Source of the DNA: Cunninghamia lanceolata
Lineage: Eukaryota; Streptophyta; Pinopsida; Cupressales; Cupressaceae
Length of the DNA: 64,000 bases
Direction of reading: 5' to 3'
NCBI GenBank assembly: GCA_027924645.1
Contig: BSBN01000252.1
Location: 5,642,001-5,706,000, forward strand
The notes beneath the pieces were generated by a model, which saw only the letters and a list, made by a program, of their open reading frames with translations, made no database searches and was not told the origin of the DNA. The translations under genes and the position numbers were made by a program. This document shows, one piece after another, positions 1-12,786 of the stretch; the stretch's first letter is position 1, and each line of letters opens with the position of its first letter.

Positions 1-1500
1 GCCTAGGGACACTTGGTCAACATTGTAGAACGTGTCTGACACTTGTCCACAGTTCCCATCCCAAAGCAGTCACCTATTTCCAAAATGGGCTATGACAGAT
101 GCTCTTACGACACTTACGACCATCATAGAATCTGTCATAGTTGTTACAACTTACAGCTATAAAAGAATCTGTCATACACATGCTATAAATAGCATATTCT
201 CTTACAACATGTCATATTCCACCTTGGGGCACCCAAATATGTCTTATTCAAAGATGCTACATGACACATGTCATCACCTGTCTTACAACCTTCTATTCTC
301 GACTCTTACATGTCATAGATTTGTCATAGGAATCCGTCATAACCATTTCGGTCAAACATTCCTTACACAACATAGAAGATGCCGACACATGGCAGAATAT
401 TCCTACCACTAAGTGGGATGTCTATCTCCTCATGTGAGGACAAAAATACAAGTTCTCATAATCCATGTAGGATTGACACATCACCGTGCCACATCCCACA
501 ATATGACAATATGGATTTTCCAATTATTTACAACATAGGCAATTAAATAATAAATACAAACATTACAAATGCAGAGAATTACCAAGGTTGAGACACCTTA
601 ATTCCCAACAAAAAAAGGGGGGAGCTGGAATAGACAAGCTACAAATCAGGTATGTACTTCTAACTTGCTTGTATTGTTGTATAGTTTTTAATTGATAATG
701 CTTTATGTTTCTTGTTAAGATGACTAAGATTGATATTGGACATTGTTTCTTTCTAAAATTTGATGTCTTTCAATTTATGGTTTTTGATTTGAATGCATCA
801 TAGTAATTGACCTTTGAATTGCAAGGAATAATTTTAGGGTGTTATAAGCTTGGTGTCCAATATGTTCAATAATAATTTACTAACAAACTTGGAATCACAA
901 ACATAATTGTGCTAACTAGTCACTTGTTAGTGGTAAATGAGAGAGTTATGTAACCAAAATTAGGACTTGAAGCATAGAATGACACCTATAATCATGCCTA
1001 AAGGCCTTTCTGATGCTTATTAAATCTTGAGCAGGGCTACACTCAATCAAATCCTTTATTAGTTTCTATCGTAATATGTACTATTACCAAATGAAATATC
1101 AACAAATACATTGTCATCTTATAGGGATTGCTTTATGAATCTTAGTTTGGAAGTTTGAGAAGTGATGGAATTCCTCACAGTTACCTGACCCAATAAGTAA
1201 CATTTTTTTATTAATAGGACATAACTTTCTAGAAAATGCCTATATCACCTGAATGCTATTGCTCCACCAAGCTTATACATAAAAAAATATTTATGTATAT
1301 TGGCCTACATAATTTTCTACATTAAGAACTTAGAAGTCTCTTTTATCTTTATTTTACGGTAAATTGTTGTTATACGAGCTTGTACAATTTTCCATATTAA
1401 GAATTCAAACTGGAAAAAATCACATCTAATATTTTTTATAAGATAAGCACTTTTAATCAGAGCTATGAACTAGAAAGGGTTTTGAAATGACCCCTAAACC
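1..1500. other. AT-rich stretch without a recognised gene
   Basis: I see no coding similarity on either strand. The first 420 bases are rich in TGTCAT/ATGACA words, including the 12-bp near-palindrome TGACACATGTCA at 262-273, which also occurs near 56.2-56.4 kb. The short open frame at 32-412 has no recognisable domain and looks like chance. The rest is ordinary AT-rich DNA with A and T runs. Confidence 0.5.
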
Positions 1501-1623
1501 TTGAACAACAACAAACGACAACCCCAACAGACAAGAACAAACCAACAACAAGAGATAAGAACTAGCAAAGAAGCAGGTCTTAAACACAACAAAGCCACAA
1601 CAAAGGGGTAGCCATAACCATTA

Positions 1624-3175
1624 TCATCGAGGTTTAAAACCAAACCTCACCAAAAAACTCTGGGGAGGAGTTAAAACTTGCCCCAATTGAGTTATCTTTC
1701 CTTTTTTAGATGATAAACTAGGCTCATCCAAAGGACACCTATTCTTATCCTTCAATGGAGGCCCCCACTCATCCCCACCAGGACCAAAAATAACAATGTC
1801 CTTATCTTTTCCTTCATTCCTTGTAGAATAACACTTATCAACATCATTTTGACACTCTTTCCCATGCTTAGAAGCTTTTATCTGGACTTTGCTAGAATGG
1901 GAGAAGTGCCTAGCTTTATGACAAAACAAACAAACTTGCAAAGATGACTCGTAAAGAATTCCCTACTCCCAAATACCAAATTTGGAGCACAATTTAATGA
2001 CTTCTGACAGTACCTTATCAATATCAACACTTACACAAAATCTAGCAAAAACCAGATGCTTCATAGATTTTGTAACATTGTCAATAGATAAAAACTAACC
2101 AAGAGCATTGGCTATACCTCGAATTATCACTTCATTCCAATACTCTAAAAGAAGCCCTAGGAGCCTAACCCAAATAGAAACCCTATTGAAATTTTCCTTG
2201 GCAACATCAAAACCAGGAGACCATCTTTTCAGCAAAAGATTAGACTTACCAAGGAACCAAGGGACTCCCTACAGGATAGTCATGCTTTCCTCAAGAGATG
2301 GGAAGGAGAAAACGAAAAATCCATTAGTCATGGCAACCACACAAATCTGATCAAACTCACCATCTTTTTTGAGCCCATTTTCAAACAACAATATTTAGAT
2401 GAAAGCCCGAAAATCTTTCAATAAGGGAATTCTCCATGCAAGTAGTAGCTATGTCAACATCATCATCAGGGACCTGCAGAATGATACAAGAACCATCTAA
2501 ATCATTTGGAGTAGCACCCCAACAAAGGTTAGAAGCATGCAAAGAAGAAGAGGAACCCCCCACCATTGGTTGAGCCGAGGGATCTCCATACTGCTCTGCA
2601 TTAGCTAACTTCAAACCCTTAAAAAAACTAATTTGCAGGTTCAGATTGGAATCTTGCAAACCCTGGGTAGAAAGGGGACCCAAAGTCCTAGGAGTACCCT
2701 CTCGAGGACAACCCTACAACATGCAAGGCAGAAAAACCCTAGCAAGGCTCACCACATCCAACAACGAAGCACATCCATTCACTTTTTCCAAACTAGAAGT
2801 AGACAAAATAGGGGAGACGACTTCCAAATGGCATGATCCCAACCTAACATCAATGATACGAGGGAAAGAGGTTGTCGTAGGTGAAGCAAGGGGCTCCAAA
2901 ATCACCACTCCAAATGCATTTTCCTTAGCAAACGTCGTAGCACCCTTTGTAGGAGTTGCTAAAGGGGAAAGGAAGCCCTGCTTTAGCACCTTGCAAAGCC
3001 CAGAAAAATTAGAAGATGAAGGAGCCACAAAAGACCCCTTCTGCACCATAGACCATTGCACCTCCAACCAGATATTGAGGAGAGATTCCTCCTCTTCTTC
3101 ATCCACATTCCATTCATCAAGTTCACTATCGTCATCCTCATCTCCATCTTCGTCCTCTCCTTGCAGGGCTAAGTT
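1624..3175 (-). pseudogene. LINE ORF1 relic B (acidic N terminus, DUF4283, zinc knuckle)
   Basis: This is a degenerate first-ORF protein of a plant L1-type LINE, read right to left; such proteins bind LINE RNA. It starts near 3175 with an acidic stretch (EDEDGDEDDDSELDE, then DEEEEE). It runs in one frame, with a stop near 2712, to about 2381, where a frameshift occurs. It then shows DUF4283 hallmarks: FVFSF, WSPGFD, VSIWVRL and LEYWNEV between about 2380 and 2100. A knuckle CLFCHKARHFSHSS lies near 1930, with the last cysteine replaced by serine. An in-frame stop falls in the DUF4283 core near 2270. The plus-strand frame at 2646-3239 with its serine run is the shadow of the acidic N terminus. 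No RT follows it downstream, so only the ORF1 end survives. Confidence 0.75.
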
Positions 3176-3495
3176 ACTCCGACCTTGTAAAAAAATTGAA
3201 ACACCGTCGTCTCACCCACTCCCGCTCTCCATACCATAATAGTAGAGTGTTGGTTAGCGCTAGAAGACAAAGTTTTGTAACGATCACATCTATTGTTTTT
3301 TATTAGATCGGTTGGAAAAGAGGGTCCAGAACCCTTTACAAAGCAGCCCCCAGGGCAACAAAAACAAGAACTGGGACTGAACCCAAAACAAAGGCCCAAA
3401 GGGCAAAAAAATAGACCACAAAAAGGATAAACATAGAAAAATAGATCAAAAATAGCAGAAGAACAATTGACTAACAGCAAACAAAAACAAAGGAT

Positions 3496-4665
3496 CTAAA
3501 CAAAACCAGATCCCAAAGCCAGCAACCTAACACCCTTGACCCTCTGTCGCAAAGCTACAACAGACTTGGGCAGACCTTTCTGCTTTCTATGAACAACATT
3601 CCAAGAAAGCCCAGAGTCAAATTCCTTAGAGCGAGGAGAAAGGAGGGGCCCCTCACCTGGCTCTGCGGCTGAGGGGCAACCATGCGCTGAAGAAGGGGCC
3701 AACAATGCAGCAAAGGAATCTGAAATCGTCAAAGATGAAGAACAACTCAGCAATGGGAGCCACCAACCCGACAGAGACAACAACGACAGGGATAGCATCC
3801 CGAACAGGATCAGCAGGGAGAGCGGTAGGAACAACATCCAGAATAGGACTAGTAGGAACAGCGGTAGGAACAACATCCAAAACAGGACTAGCAGCCAGAA
3901 CAACAGCAACATTGACTGCAGAAGAAGCCACCGAGGGCTCCCCAATAGGCACCTAAGAAGAATCACTCTCTAGGGAAGGCTCGCCCTCTTGAGAAGTCAT
4001 CAGAACAAGATGCCAAAATAGTCAAACTATCCAAAAGAGCATCCTTCCACCAAATTCCAGCACCCTTCCGATGAGAATGAGGGCAACCAGAGGCTAAGTG
4101 ACCTATAGAGAAATATTGCTTGCACCGAAAGGGGAGACCCTCATAGTCCAACAATTGCGTCCATGGCATGTCCCCTACCATCAAAACAACCTCTCCAGAG
4201 AGGGGTTTAGAGAGGTCAATATCTACTAGTATACGAGCAACTATAGTATGCCCCATATCTGAGGTTGTAGCATCAACCTTCAAAAAATACCCTAACGTGT
4301 TACCGATGGCTTCATAGCAGGAATCCTCCCAAAACTAGAGGGGAGGATTGGGAAGACGAACCCATATTGGTCTAGTATTGAGCGGCTCAGTGAGAGGATT
4401 AAAGGAGCAAGCCCAAGGCTTGATGGACAGAAAATGAACCCCCCACATCCAACCTCTGTCCATCACAAAATCCCTCTCCTCAGAAGACCTATAGGTCGCT
4501 ATGAAGATTCCCCTAGCGCAGGGGTAAAGCTCAATCCTCCCATCAACCAACGATTTCCAGGATTCCAAAATCTAGCTATGCAGGTTGGGGAGGGAGGGCC
4601 ACAACCCATTGAATCTACAGATCACACCTTTTCTCGAATAAAAATCCTCGTTAACACGTCTATTG
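3496..4665 (-). pseudogene. LINE ORF1 relic A (DUF4283 plus CCHC)
   Basis: A second, independent LINE ORF1 copy lies immediately upstream of relic B on the same strand. From about 4640 the minus frame gives VICRFNGLWPSL, then SWKSLVDGRIELYP, RDFVMDRGW and PIWVRLPNPPL, the DUF4283 signature. A single TAG at 4335-4337 interrupts it. The same frame resumes with EAIGNTLG, VDIDLSKPL and LDYEGLPFRCKQYFSIGHLASGC near 4100; in this zf-CCHC_4 knuckle the second cysteine is replaced by tyrosine. A low-complexity hydrophobic C-terminal part ends near 3496. Two DUF4283 domains in a row mean two LINE insertions rather than one long protein. Its own ORF2 is absent. Confidence 0.75.
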
Positions 4666-5085
4666 TTAACACCCATTAATTTTACAATTTAAAAATAATA
4701 ATTATAAATCTTGCATCTTGATAATAATAATAATAATAAACAACAATTACAATCAAAGGCATACTGATATGGTTGCATTATGGAGTTAGAGTCTGCTATT
4801 TAATATACATATTTAGTTGATTGAGGAAGAATGATAATTGCAAAAGAATATGTTGTTGTTGAAGGGACGTCATTAATGTTCACAAGTATCCTCCCTTTTT
4901 TAATAAGTTAAAGAAAGGAGACTAGAGAGAAATAGATGAGGCATCAATCACACCAAATGAAATACCCAACCTTCCCTGAATTTCTAAGCAGGGTCATCCT
5001 GTATGGCTACATTACGCCGCTATTAATTCTTCTTTCCTTCTTTATATTGCAGTCAATTAGGAGGCTAGTGGTAAGAACACACTTG

Positions 5086-5465
5086 TAATAAGCTACCCCC
5101 CAAAAAATTTTCAAGTTTACATACAATGATATAAGTGTTAGCATCAATTGTATAAATCAACTAAATGTCTCACACTTTCTGATCACCCAAATCCCAAGAT
5201 GGGCAAGGTGAGAGCATACAATGATTGGCTTACAATAGAAAATTATGCAAAGAATGAAATACAATTCATCCGCTGTGGCGGGCATCCACATTATGTGGGA
5301 ATTCACCACTTTCAGTGGGTAAAGAACAAGAAAGAGAGGTTACAAAGCCATCCACTTATTCAGTGGGTGAGAGCAAATAAGGAAGATTCTTTCTTCACAC
5401 TGGCGGCAAACCATCCAGGGGTTATTATGTGACTTGCATAGAAAATTACAATGAAATCAATATTG
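5086..5465 (+). repeat. Dispersed repeat, copy 1 (second copy at 54.5 kb)
   Basis: This stretch resembles 54495-54868. Both begin GTAAT(A)AGCTACCCC-like followed by an A run. They share CACACTTTCTGATCACC, CCCAAGATGGGC(A/G)AGGTGAGA, a TTATTCAGTGG block, CACACT(G/A)GCGG and finally ATTACAATGAA. They are clearly diverged and interrupted by small indels, so this is an old dispersed family. The open frame at 5148-5432 across this copy has no known domain and is not conserved in the second copy, so I do not call it a gene. It could be part of an unrecognised LTR. Nothing is recognised in 4680-5085. Confidence 0.55.
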
Positions 5466-5959
5466 GATATTCATTACTACATGATTAGACTTGGAGATAC
5501 TATTCTTTGAGATGCTTGAAGGAAGAATTTATACCATGCAAGATATCACTGAAGTTTGTATGAAGTCATTGCTGCCCAAGATGATCTCATTGCCCAATCC
5601 TGAAAATTAGTATTGAAATATACTCAGACCTTTACCAAATCTGAGTTGCTTGATGTCCAAACTGAACTCTGGCAAAACCAGTCACCTCTGCATACCGTAT
5701 GACTACCCAGGCTAACTTAAATTCACATATATTCTTAAGAAATGATGTCTCATCCAAACTATACCAATCTTCACTCCAAACACACCACAAGTTTCTGCAT
5801 ATAATAGTGATTATGGACAATAAACTTGTTGCACTGTCAAAGTCTCAATTTATACACAGAACCATACAGTTCCTAGAGAAGAGATATAATCATTGCATCC
5901 TGAAAACCCACTCAAACCACAGATAAACTTCTCATCATGATTGCCTAAACAATCCTAAC

Positions 5960-6830
5960 ATGCCCAACCTGTACAGATGCATAAGTACAGACTTCCCATG
6001 AAATCACTTAACTTCAACAAAATTCCTCAAATAAAGCCTCAACAAGGTCACCCTCTAGTTACAAAGAGGTTTCAGACATTTTGTAATACTTATAACTTTG
6101 TATTAATTATTATGCTCATTCTTCCATATCAGACATGTACAGCCATTGCTGGTACGGATCATTTCATGGAAACCACAATACTCCACCAAACTCATTGAAA
6201 TCACTCTTAAAATGAATGCCAAGACTAGTCAATCATATCCCAATACCAAACTCTTCCACAAAACTTCTTAAATAATCTTTAGGGAGAATAAACTTAATTT
6301 CAGCATGTACGACACTGGATATGTACGAATATGCTCATATTAGATCATAAATTCTACCTTGGATCACAAAGGATAGTTAGCAATGATAGATGCATTAATA
6401 TATCACAGATATTACAAATATTCTACTCCCAACAAGTGAGTGAATTCAAACCCTAATACTCATCACGATGTACGGCTACCTAGTACAACTCAGCCAGTAC
6501 GAATGTCATTATAACATTATAAAATTTGATCTAAATCACTGAGAAAGACTATCAACATGATCGTCCAATCAAAACAAATAGAATACAATCAATAGGAGAT
6601 GCAAATATCCATTAATAAATTCTTGATCTGAGTTGATCAATTTCAACATGTACGGCCATAGCCTGTACGGATCCTTCACAATAAATTCAACTTTAGTCAA
6701 AATATCCTGAAAGCATGATAAAAATAGATATAAGATCCATACAAAGGTATTACACACAACTCTACATCCAAAGATCCTCCCAAAATAAGTTCTAGCACAA
6801 ATTTATCATTCCTGCATTGTACGGCCATGG
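5960..6830. repeat. Degenerate tandem array, about 170-bp unit
   Basis: A GTAC-centred block (consensus near catGTACGGCCAt...GTACGGATc) recurs with its first GTAC at 5971, 6137, 6307, 6480, 6650 and 6819. The spacings are 166, 170, 173, 170 and 169 bp. Between blocks, units share stretches such as AATTTCAACATG or AACTTCAACAAAATTC just before or after the core. The regular spacing with strong divergence indicates a decayed satellite or the tandem-repeat tract of a retroelement leader. No coding function is visible. Confidence 0.7.
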
Positions 6831-6989
6831 GAGTATGGCCAACAATAAAGCATTCCAAAAAAATTCATAATTTCTAAATAATTAATCCTGAAGTCATTCT
6901 TAATTCAACATCTTCCAAGGAATAACAACAAACAGATCAAACTCCAAAAAGAATCAATCCACAAATTGGCTCATATGCAACTCTTGGAT

Positions 6990-9900
6990 GAAGTTGGCCT
7001 TTCTCCAACTAGGCAGGATATTTCACCAACGAAATTGGACTTCTTCAAGAGGGGTTTCATCCTCAAGAAGGAATAAAAATGGAAGAACACATAGGTTCAA
7101 TCAAGCAGAGTAACAATATCAATTCCAAGCATGCCCCCCGAATGATCTCTCCATCAGCTTATAAAGGCAATCTGGGAGTTACAAACTCCACTTTCTTGAA
7201 AATATAATTTTTTTTCTCCCCAACTTAATAAAGTCCTCATATTCCAAAGTGGTGCTCACTTTAATACTAAGTCAAGAAGAGAAATATAAATATGTCCTCA
7301 TCCCACACTTAAGTCACTTTGTAAAATACAACATTATAACTTAAGTGCACCAAAAACATAAATAGCCTGATTAATTATCAATTTTCCATAAATTACCAAA
7401 ATTGATAATTAAATATTTACTCCAAAGATTTGGAATGAGGATAAGTGGCTCTAGGACAACTAGGTTGAAAATGGGAACATTACAACACTACCATTCAAAT
7501 CATGGTGCATACCATGAAATTTTCTCGCCACCTTCTCAATCACATAAGCTCTCTCTAAGTGGTTAATAGATTATTTTTATCATAACATAAATCTCTATTT
7601 TAGCTATATGCTCATTCATAATTGCACGAAGCAAGAGCACTTATGTGGCAACTATAGGTTTCTGGGTCTGAAGCTTTTTATCTTGTTGAGAGGGTTGTTT
7701 GTGTATTTGACACCCCATTCTCCTCAATGCCTTTGATTTGCTATTGCTCAGAACTGTTTTTACCCTACTCATAGAACTAATCATGGTGGATCTTATTGGT
7801 GTGAGGTTTTCCTTTTTGTATCCCCTTTAATAACTTATTGCATATATGTCACACCAATCTACTGATGCCCTCAATCTTGTTTAGCTTTGTATTTTTTTCA
7901 TGTTGATTATAGAACTGATCATGGTGGAGTTTGTTTGTTGTGAGGTTATTTTTCTTTATAGGAGTTGTATTGATCATGAAGGTGGTAGAAATGAGCTTCC
8001 ACCCAAATTGGCATCTAGATTGGTTGACCTGATAAAAGGTTTAAAGCTACTATGAGATATCAATGGCCACTGATGGGTTTAAACATTATTTTTTAAATAA
8101 ACTTGTTTATATGAGAATTTTCTATTGGAATCAAATCTATCGAGATAATGACTTGAAGAAAATGCTAGCAAGATCCATGCAATGGATAATTCAAAATTTG
8201 TCATGTTCCCTAGTTTACTTTGTGCAATTTAAAATTTGTCACATTCCCTATTTTACTTCAAAGTTTGAATGAGTGGAAACCATGGTTTAACTTAATTGTA
8301 TTTAACTCTTCTTTATGATGACAGATTGATCATCTGGCAATAAGAGCAAATAATTGTCTTCATAAGGGTCACCTTTATCTATATAAGATGGATCAAAAAT
8401 CAATTATCATAAGGATTGAGTTAAGACTAGTTAAATTTTAGAATTAATTGTTTGCACATGAAAATCAAATAAATTGGCAAGGAGTTTAAGTTGCAACTTC
8501 TTGTTGTAGACTTCAAATCAACAAAATAGTAGTTGTTATAGAAATGGATCTAATTCTATTATTATTATTGGTGGTCTCTTTGTTATTCATTCAACTTCAA
8601 TAATAGATCAAGGCCTACTTGATCTAATTTCATTATTTGGTTATATACTTTATGACATATTTTCTTTATATAATGTGTTTAAATTCATTATTTGGTTTGA
8701 TCCTCAAGCGACTTTTGCTAAGGGTTCTCCCTCACCCTATCTGTGCACGACCAAGTTGAGTCCCTCTCAAGATTGTTGAGTGTGAAAAAAGTCAGTCATT
8801 TGGAAGGTTTGGAGATTAATAAGTTTTGAGTAAGTGTTAAAGACGCCTAAAATTTGTGGATAATGGCACTTTGATATATTTCCCAAGATTGAGGGAGATT
8901 AGATGTAATAAAAATATTCTAAGAAACTTTGTAGAGGCATTCAGGTTTTAGCCATCGATCAGAGGAAGACAAAGATGTATAATATTTTTCAATGTTAACT
9001 CCAATGAACAAGGTTCTATGGCTAGAACCTCTAGAACCTTTATATTTGAGTATGCTTCCCTCTTGAAATCCTATTTAGGGGTTTGTTTATATAGAGTCGT
9101 TGTCATGCCCCAAATTATTCCTTTTAAAGAATCACACAATTAACTTTAAAATCACTAACATATATAAGACTATCTTATAAAATCTAGTTAAATAAGACAA
9201 GTATTATGATAAAACATAACTAAATTCTTTATTGAGATGCATAGACATAAATTATAATGTTTAGTTGTAAGAAAAGAAAGATTATGGTTTAATGAGGTTT
9301 GAACATAATTACACACTTACGTGAATAGTTTTAAATCTTCATAATATAAGTTACTTAGAACCTTTCACCAGTGCTTTACTTAATGTTACAGTTTGTCCAC
9401 TTGACCTAGATGTTGATACCTTTAGACTACATCTATCATTCATTAATTTGCACAAGAAGAGTAGGTGAGCATGGATAATACTAGATGCCAATTAAATAAA
9501 ACAATTTGCATCCTAATCTCGAAACTTGAGATAAAAAAATTTCAATAGTTATGTACTACGATAACAAATTAGTGATCAATAACAAGCTATAATCTAAAAT
9601 CATAATATAATACAATAATCATTTGATCCAACTTCAAAGAATTTATAATGTTCTCCTATTTAACAATGTCAATAGAGTTACTAGAGGAGGTTTAGGCATC
9701 CTTACAGTCATGGCACAAGGTTCACAATGGCAACAACTTTTTGACATAATGAAGGATGAACTCTCAAAAAGGTCTAAGGGAAACAAATTTCCTTTGTTGG
9801 GAGGATATTAATGCTGAATTCAATTCAATTAACCTCTCTCTATTGGTTCTTGATTGAAGACCCAAAGAGTGCTTCACAATCCCTAGAGGATATTATGTAG

Positions 9901-10129
9901 TTGCATGGTAATAGGGATGAAATATGAGTTTTCACTAATGGCTTGAGAACCATTTTCCCTCCCTACCTGCTTGAAGGGATTGAAATTGAAGAGTAGAAAT
10001 TTAGACATGATGTCTTCATGGAACAAAATAAAATGTGAAGCATGTCGATTAGACGGAAGTATATGGATGTCAATGATTACATATAGGGATATAAATCTTT
10101 TTGAATTTCAGTCAATGGACATTTACATT
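6990..10129. other. AT-rich region without a recognised gene
   Basis: About 3 kb of AT-rich DNA with only short chance frames. A TGTCATGCCCC word at about 9105 resembles the start of some plant gypsy LTRs, but no partner LTR, primer site or duplication was found. A TTATAAAGG-like box at about 7160 has no associated reading frame. No splice-supported gene could be assembled by eye. Confidence 0.4.
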
Positions 10130-10147
10130 TTCTTCTATTTGTTTGTT
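10130..10147. repeat. 18-bp target site duplication, left copy
   Basis: TTCTTCTATTTGTTTGTT is present here and exactly repeated at 11587-11604, immediately flanking the truncated LINE. A duplication of this length is typical of LINE target-primed reverse transcription. Confidence 0.9.
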
Positions 10148-11586
10148 CTTTTTTTTTATCGGTAAATTGCAAGCTTGGGGCCTGCTCCTTTATATTATAA
10201 TAATAACAATAAAAGTTTAACAAGTTTGTAGAACATTGCATGAAAGTCCCATCAGAACAACAAAAAAGGGGAAAACAAAAACCCTGTTGAGACCCAACCA
10301 CCCTATCAACTACTAAGAACTAGAAATAAAGCTTTCAGAATTTTACATATAAAGTTTATCTACTTTCTACATACTAACAATCCCAGTTATGCATTTTCAT
10401 CAGCCACATAGTAGGGTTTGAGCACCTCCATCATCCAGGCATCCTCCACCACGAGCCCTGTAAGTTTCTTCAAAAAAGAAATGCCTCTTGTCGCCCGCCT
10501 CCTTCGACCAGCTATTTTATCAACCCCTACTTCATCCACAAAAGGAAGCCAATTCACCGCATCCTCGGTTGCATTGATTCTGTGGAATTCGTTCGCACGT
10601 GGAATGCCAATTCCATACCTTGCCACGCTCACCACCTCTTTCCAACTGCCCCAAAATTCCTTCTCCACAAAAGTTTCCATCAACGATTGAATGACCGCCT
10701 TCGTTGGAGTCCAACAGAATAGCTAAGAACATGGAAGCCATGTCGGTATTAACCTAATACCTGTGCTCGGCCACCATGAACTTCTCCCCTAGCACCCACT
10801 CTATTGCAAATAAAACAATTCCACTCTTAGGTTTAAACACCTACTTCAATCGCTTCTCCATAATAAGGCCCAAGAAAGACATCTACCTTTTTTTGCAGGT
10901 GAGTCGAATAGGCATGCCCATCTTCTACAACAACCAGCAAACAATCCCCACATCAATCGAAAAGGAAAAGGCCCTGCGAACCACGCCCAAGCACTTCCAC
11001 CAAATATCTTTCTTCACACACTTTGCTTCCATCATCTCTTTGTTGGGACAAGACTGTATGTCAGTCGAGTGAGTCAACGCTATTATTATCACCTCCCAAT
11101 GTAATGCTTGTTGTGAGTTGATGGCCAAGTTGGCTAGCGCGTCTGCTTCTTCATTGCCTTGAACACGTGGTTAATAACCACGCTCTCAAAGCCTTCCAAT
11201 AAACATAGAGCCTCCCTTAATAAAGCATTAAGTTTCCAATTAGCCAATCCCCCTTTCCTTAATGCATTAATCACCACAAGGGAATCACCTTCAATCTCAA
11301 CCCTAGGCACCTTAAGCTGGCAACATAAATTAAGGCCTAGGATGAGAGCCTGGATTTCCACTTCATTGTTTGATCCATCAACCAATTTCTTTGTCACCTT
11401 GCCTAAGACAACACCTTTGTTATTCCTAACCAGACAGCCCACACCTGAAACTCTCGAGTTACCCTTAGATGCTCCATCAAAATTCAACTTCACCCATCCG
11501 TCCGTTGGCAGCTTCCATTTCTTCTCATTCTTTTTCCTCGTGTTGTCAACACCCCCAACCCTATTAACGAGGGGGGGGGGGGGGGA
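10148..11586 (-). mobile_element. 5'-truncated L1-type LINE
   Basis: A 1.44-kb minus-strand LINE fragment bounded by a perfect 18-bp target duplication. Its 3' end is at the left: the minus strand ends in TTACCGAT followed by an A run (T run on plus at 10149-10157). Its 5' end at the right begins with a run of 15 C on the minus strand (G at 11571-11585). It contains the terminal RNase H domain of ORF2 and a long degenerate tail. The endonuclease and reverse transcriptase are missing through 5' truncation, as is usual when LINE reverse transcription stops early. Confidence 0.88.
11090..11530 (-). pseudogene. LINE ORF2 C-terminal RNase H domain fragment
   Basis: This is the type I RNase H domain found at the C terminus of many plant L1 ORF2 proteins; it would remove RNA from the RNA/DNA hybrid. 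In the minus frame the first catalytic aspartate is in KLNFDGASKGN, the glutamate in NNEVEIQALILGL and the second aspartate in IEGDSLVVINAL. After one single-base frameshift near 11155, NEEADALANLA supplies the final aspartate. Downstream frames (NSQQALHWE onward) are broken and carry no recognised domain. It is a relic inside the truncated LINE. Confidence 0.8.
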
Positions 11587-11604
11587 TTCTTCTATTTGTT
11601 TGTT
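11587..11604. repeat. 18-bp target site duplication, right copy
   Basis: Exact copy of 10130-10147, placed directly after the G run that marks the 5' end of the minus-strand LINE. Confidence 0.9.
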
Positions 11605-12781
11605 AATGTCTAGCTAAGTAATTATAATAGTGAACCTTTGGAACTAAATGGTGCCTTGGTTATAGAATTAAATTAGATCGTTCAATTTTGTTTTAATTTA
11701 ATAATCCTCGAATTATGTTTTTATATAATCAAGAATTGTTTAGATGGAAATTAAAAGGGGCTTCCTCGTGAACCTTATGATTACTTCATTAGTTCTAATA
11801 TTATATGAATAACCTGAGAACCCAATGATGATGGAATTAGAGGTAATATACAATACTATTGTGGTATTTGGATTTTGACTCTAGTGAAAACTATGTAGAA
11901 CATGTGATTGTGCATTGCTTCAATGACAATTTTGAAAGCTATCTCAAATAGTCATCTCTATTGCGAAATATATTTAGTTTTGAATGGCTTGCAATTTTAT
12001 TTTCAAAATGCTATTACTAATTATCTAGTTTCTTTTTAAATGCAATTAGTTAGTCGAAAGTATTGGGCAATATAACTTAATCGATATGCAAATAGTTGTC
12101 AATTTAAAATAGTTGATAGCATTAGAATTGATATTAAATTTTGTTTCAATTCAATGAATTGATACAATTTATCTTAACGATAACCTTAATGGTTTTGTTT
12201 TAAGATAGACATCCTAGAATTTTCCTTCATTCTGTAGTTTAATTTTAACAACTTAAAAACAAGATATGAAAATTAAAAATTTGCAGCATTTGATATCAAT
12301 AGTGCCTCTGATTCACGTTTACAGGTAATGCATCACGCTTGAACTACTGCACTTATAGCCTAACACAACTGCAACAACAACATTTGTGGCACCGTCCCTA
12401 TAAATCGTCAGTGAGTAATAAGGGACACCTTGTTTATTTAAATCTAAAGAACGGGTAATCTTCTTCAGATGGCAAAATAATGAAAGATTAAATAAAAGAA
12501 CAAGATTAATGATAGTTCCATATTGGGAAATTCATCATCTTCATAGGAAAGTAGAAATATCATCAAAGGAAATAGAATTATCATCTTATAGTTCATAGGG
12601 GAAAGAGAATATTTGTCTTAGAGTTCAAAGAAAGTTTTATTCTAATAAGAATAGACATCTAGAGCAATTAGTAAACAAGGATTGGTCAAGGCGACTAAAT
12701 ATTTTTGAATCAAATGTTTCCCTTAGTGGGTAGTAGTCGAAGAGGAACTCTCTAGGGGAAAGGGGTCCTAAAAAGGGTTGT
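11605..12781. other. AT-rich spacer without a recognised gene
   Basis: About 1.2 kb between the truncated LINE and the outer LTR retrotransposon. No open frame of note, domain or repeat was recognised. Confidence 0.4.
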
Positions 12782-12786
12782 GTACC
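12782..12786. repeat. Target duplication GTACC of the outer element (left)
   Basis: GTACC immediately precedes the left LTR and recurs at 36934-36938 immediately after the right LTR. This fixes both ends of the outer insertion 24 kb apart. Confidence 0.9.

Noticed and set aside
608..626. AAAAAAAGGGGGGAGCTGGAA resembles a polypurine tract next to an LTR.
   Set aside because: No LTR pair, TG/CA ends or duplication could be found around it.
2646..3239. Plus-strand serine-rich open frame.
   Set aside because: It is the complement of the acidic N terminus of a minus-strand LINE ORF1.
5148..5432. Small plus-strand ORF as a possible peptide gene.
   Set aside because: It falls in a dispersed repeat whose second copy does not preserve the frame.
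9105..9130. TGTCATGCCCC as a gypsy LTR start.
   Set aside because: No matching end, primer site or partner.
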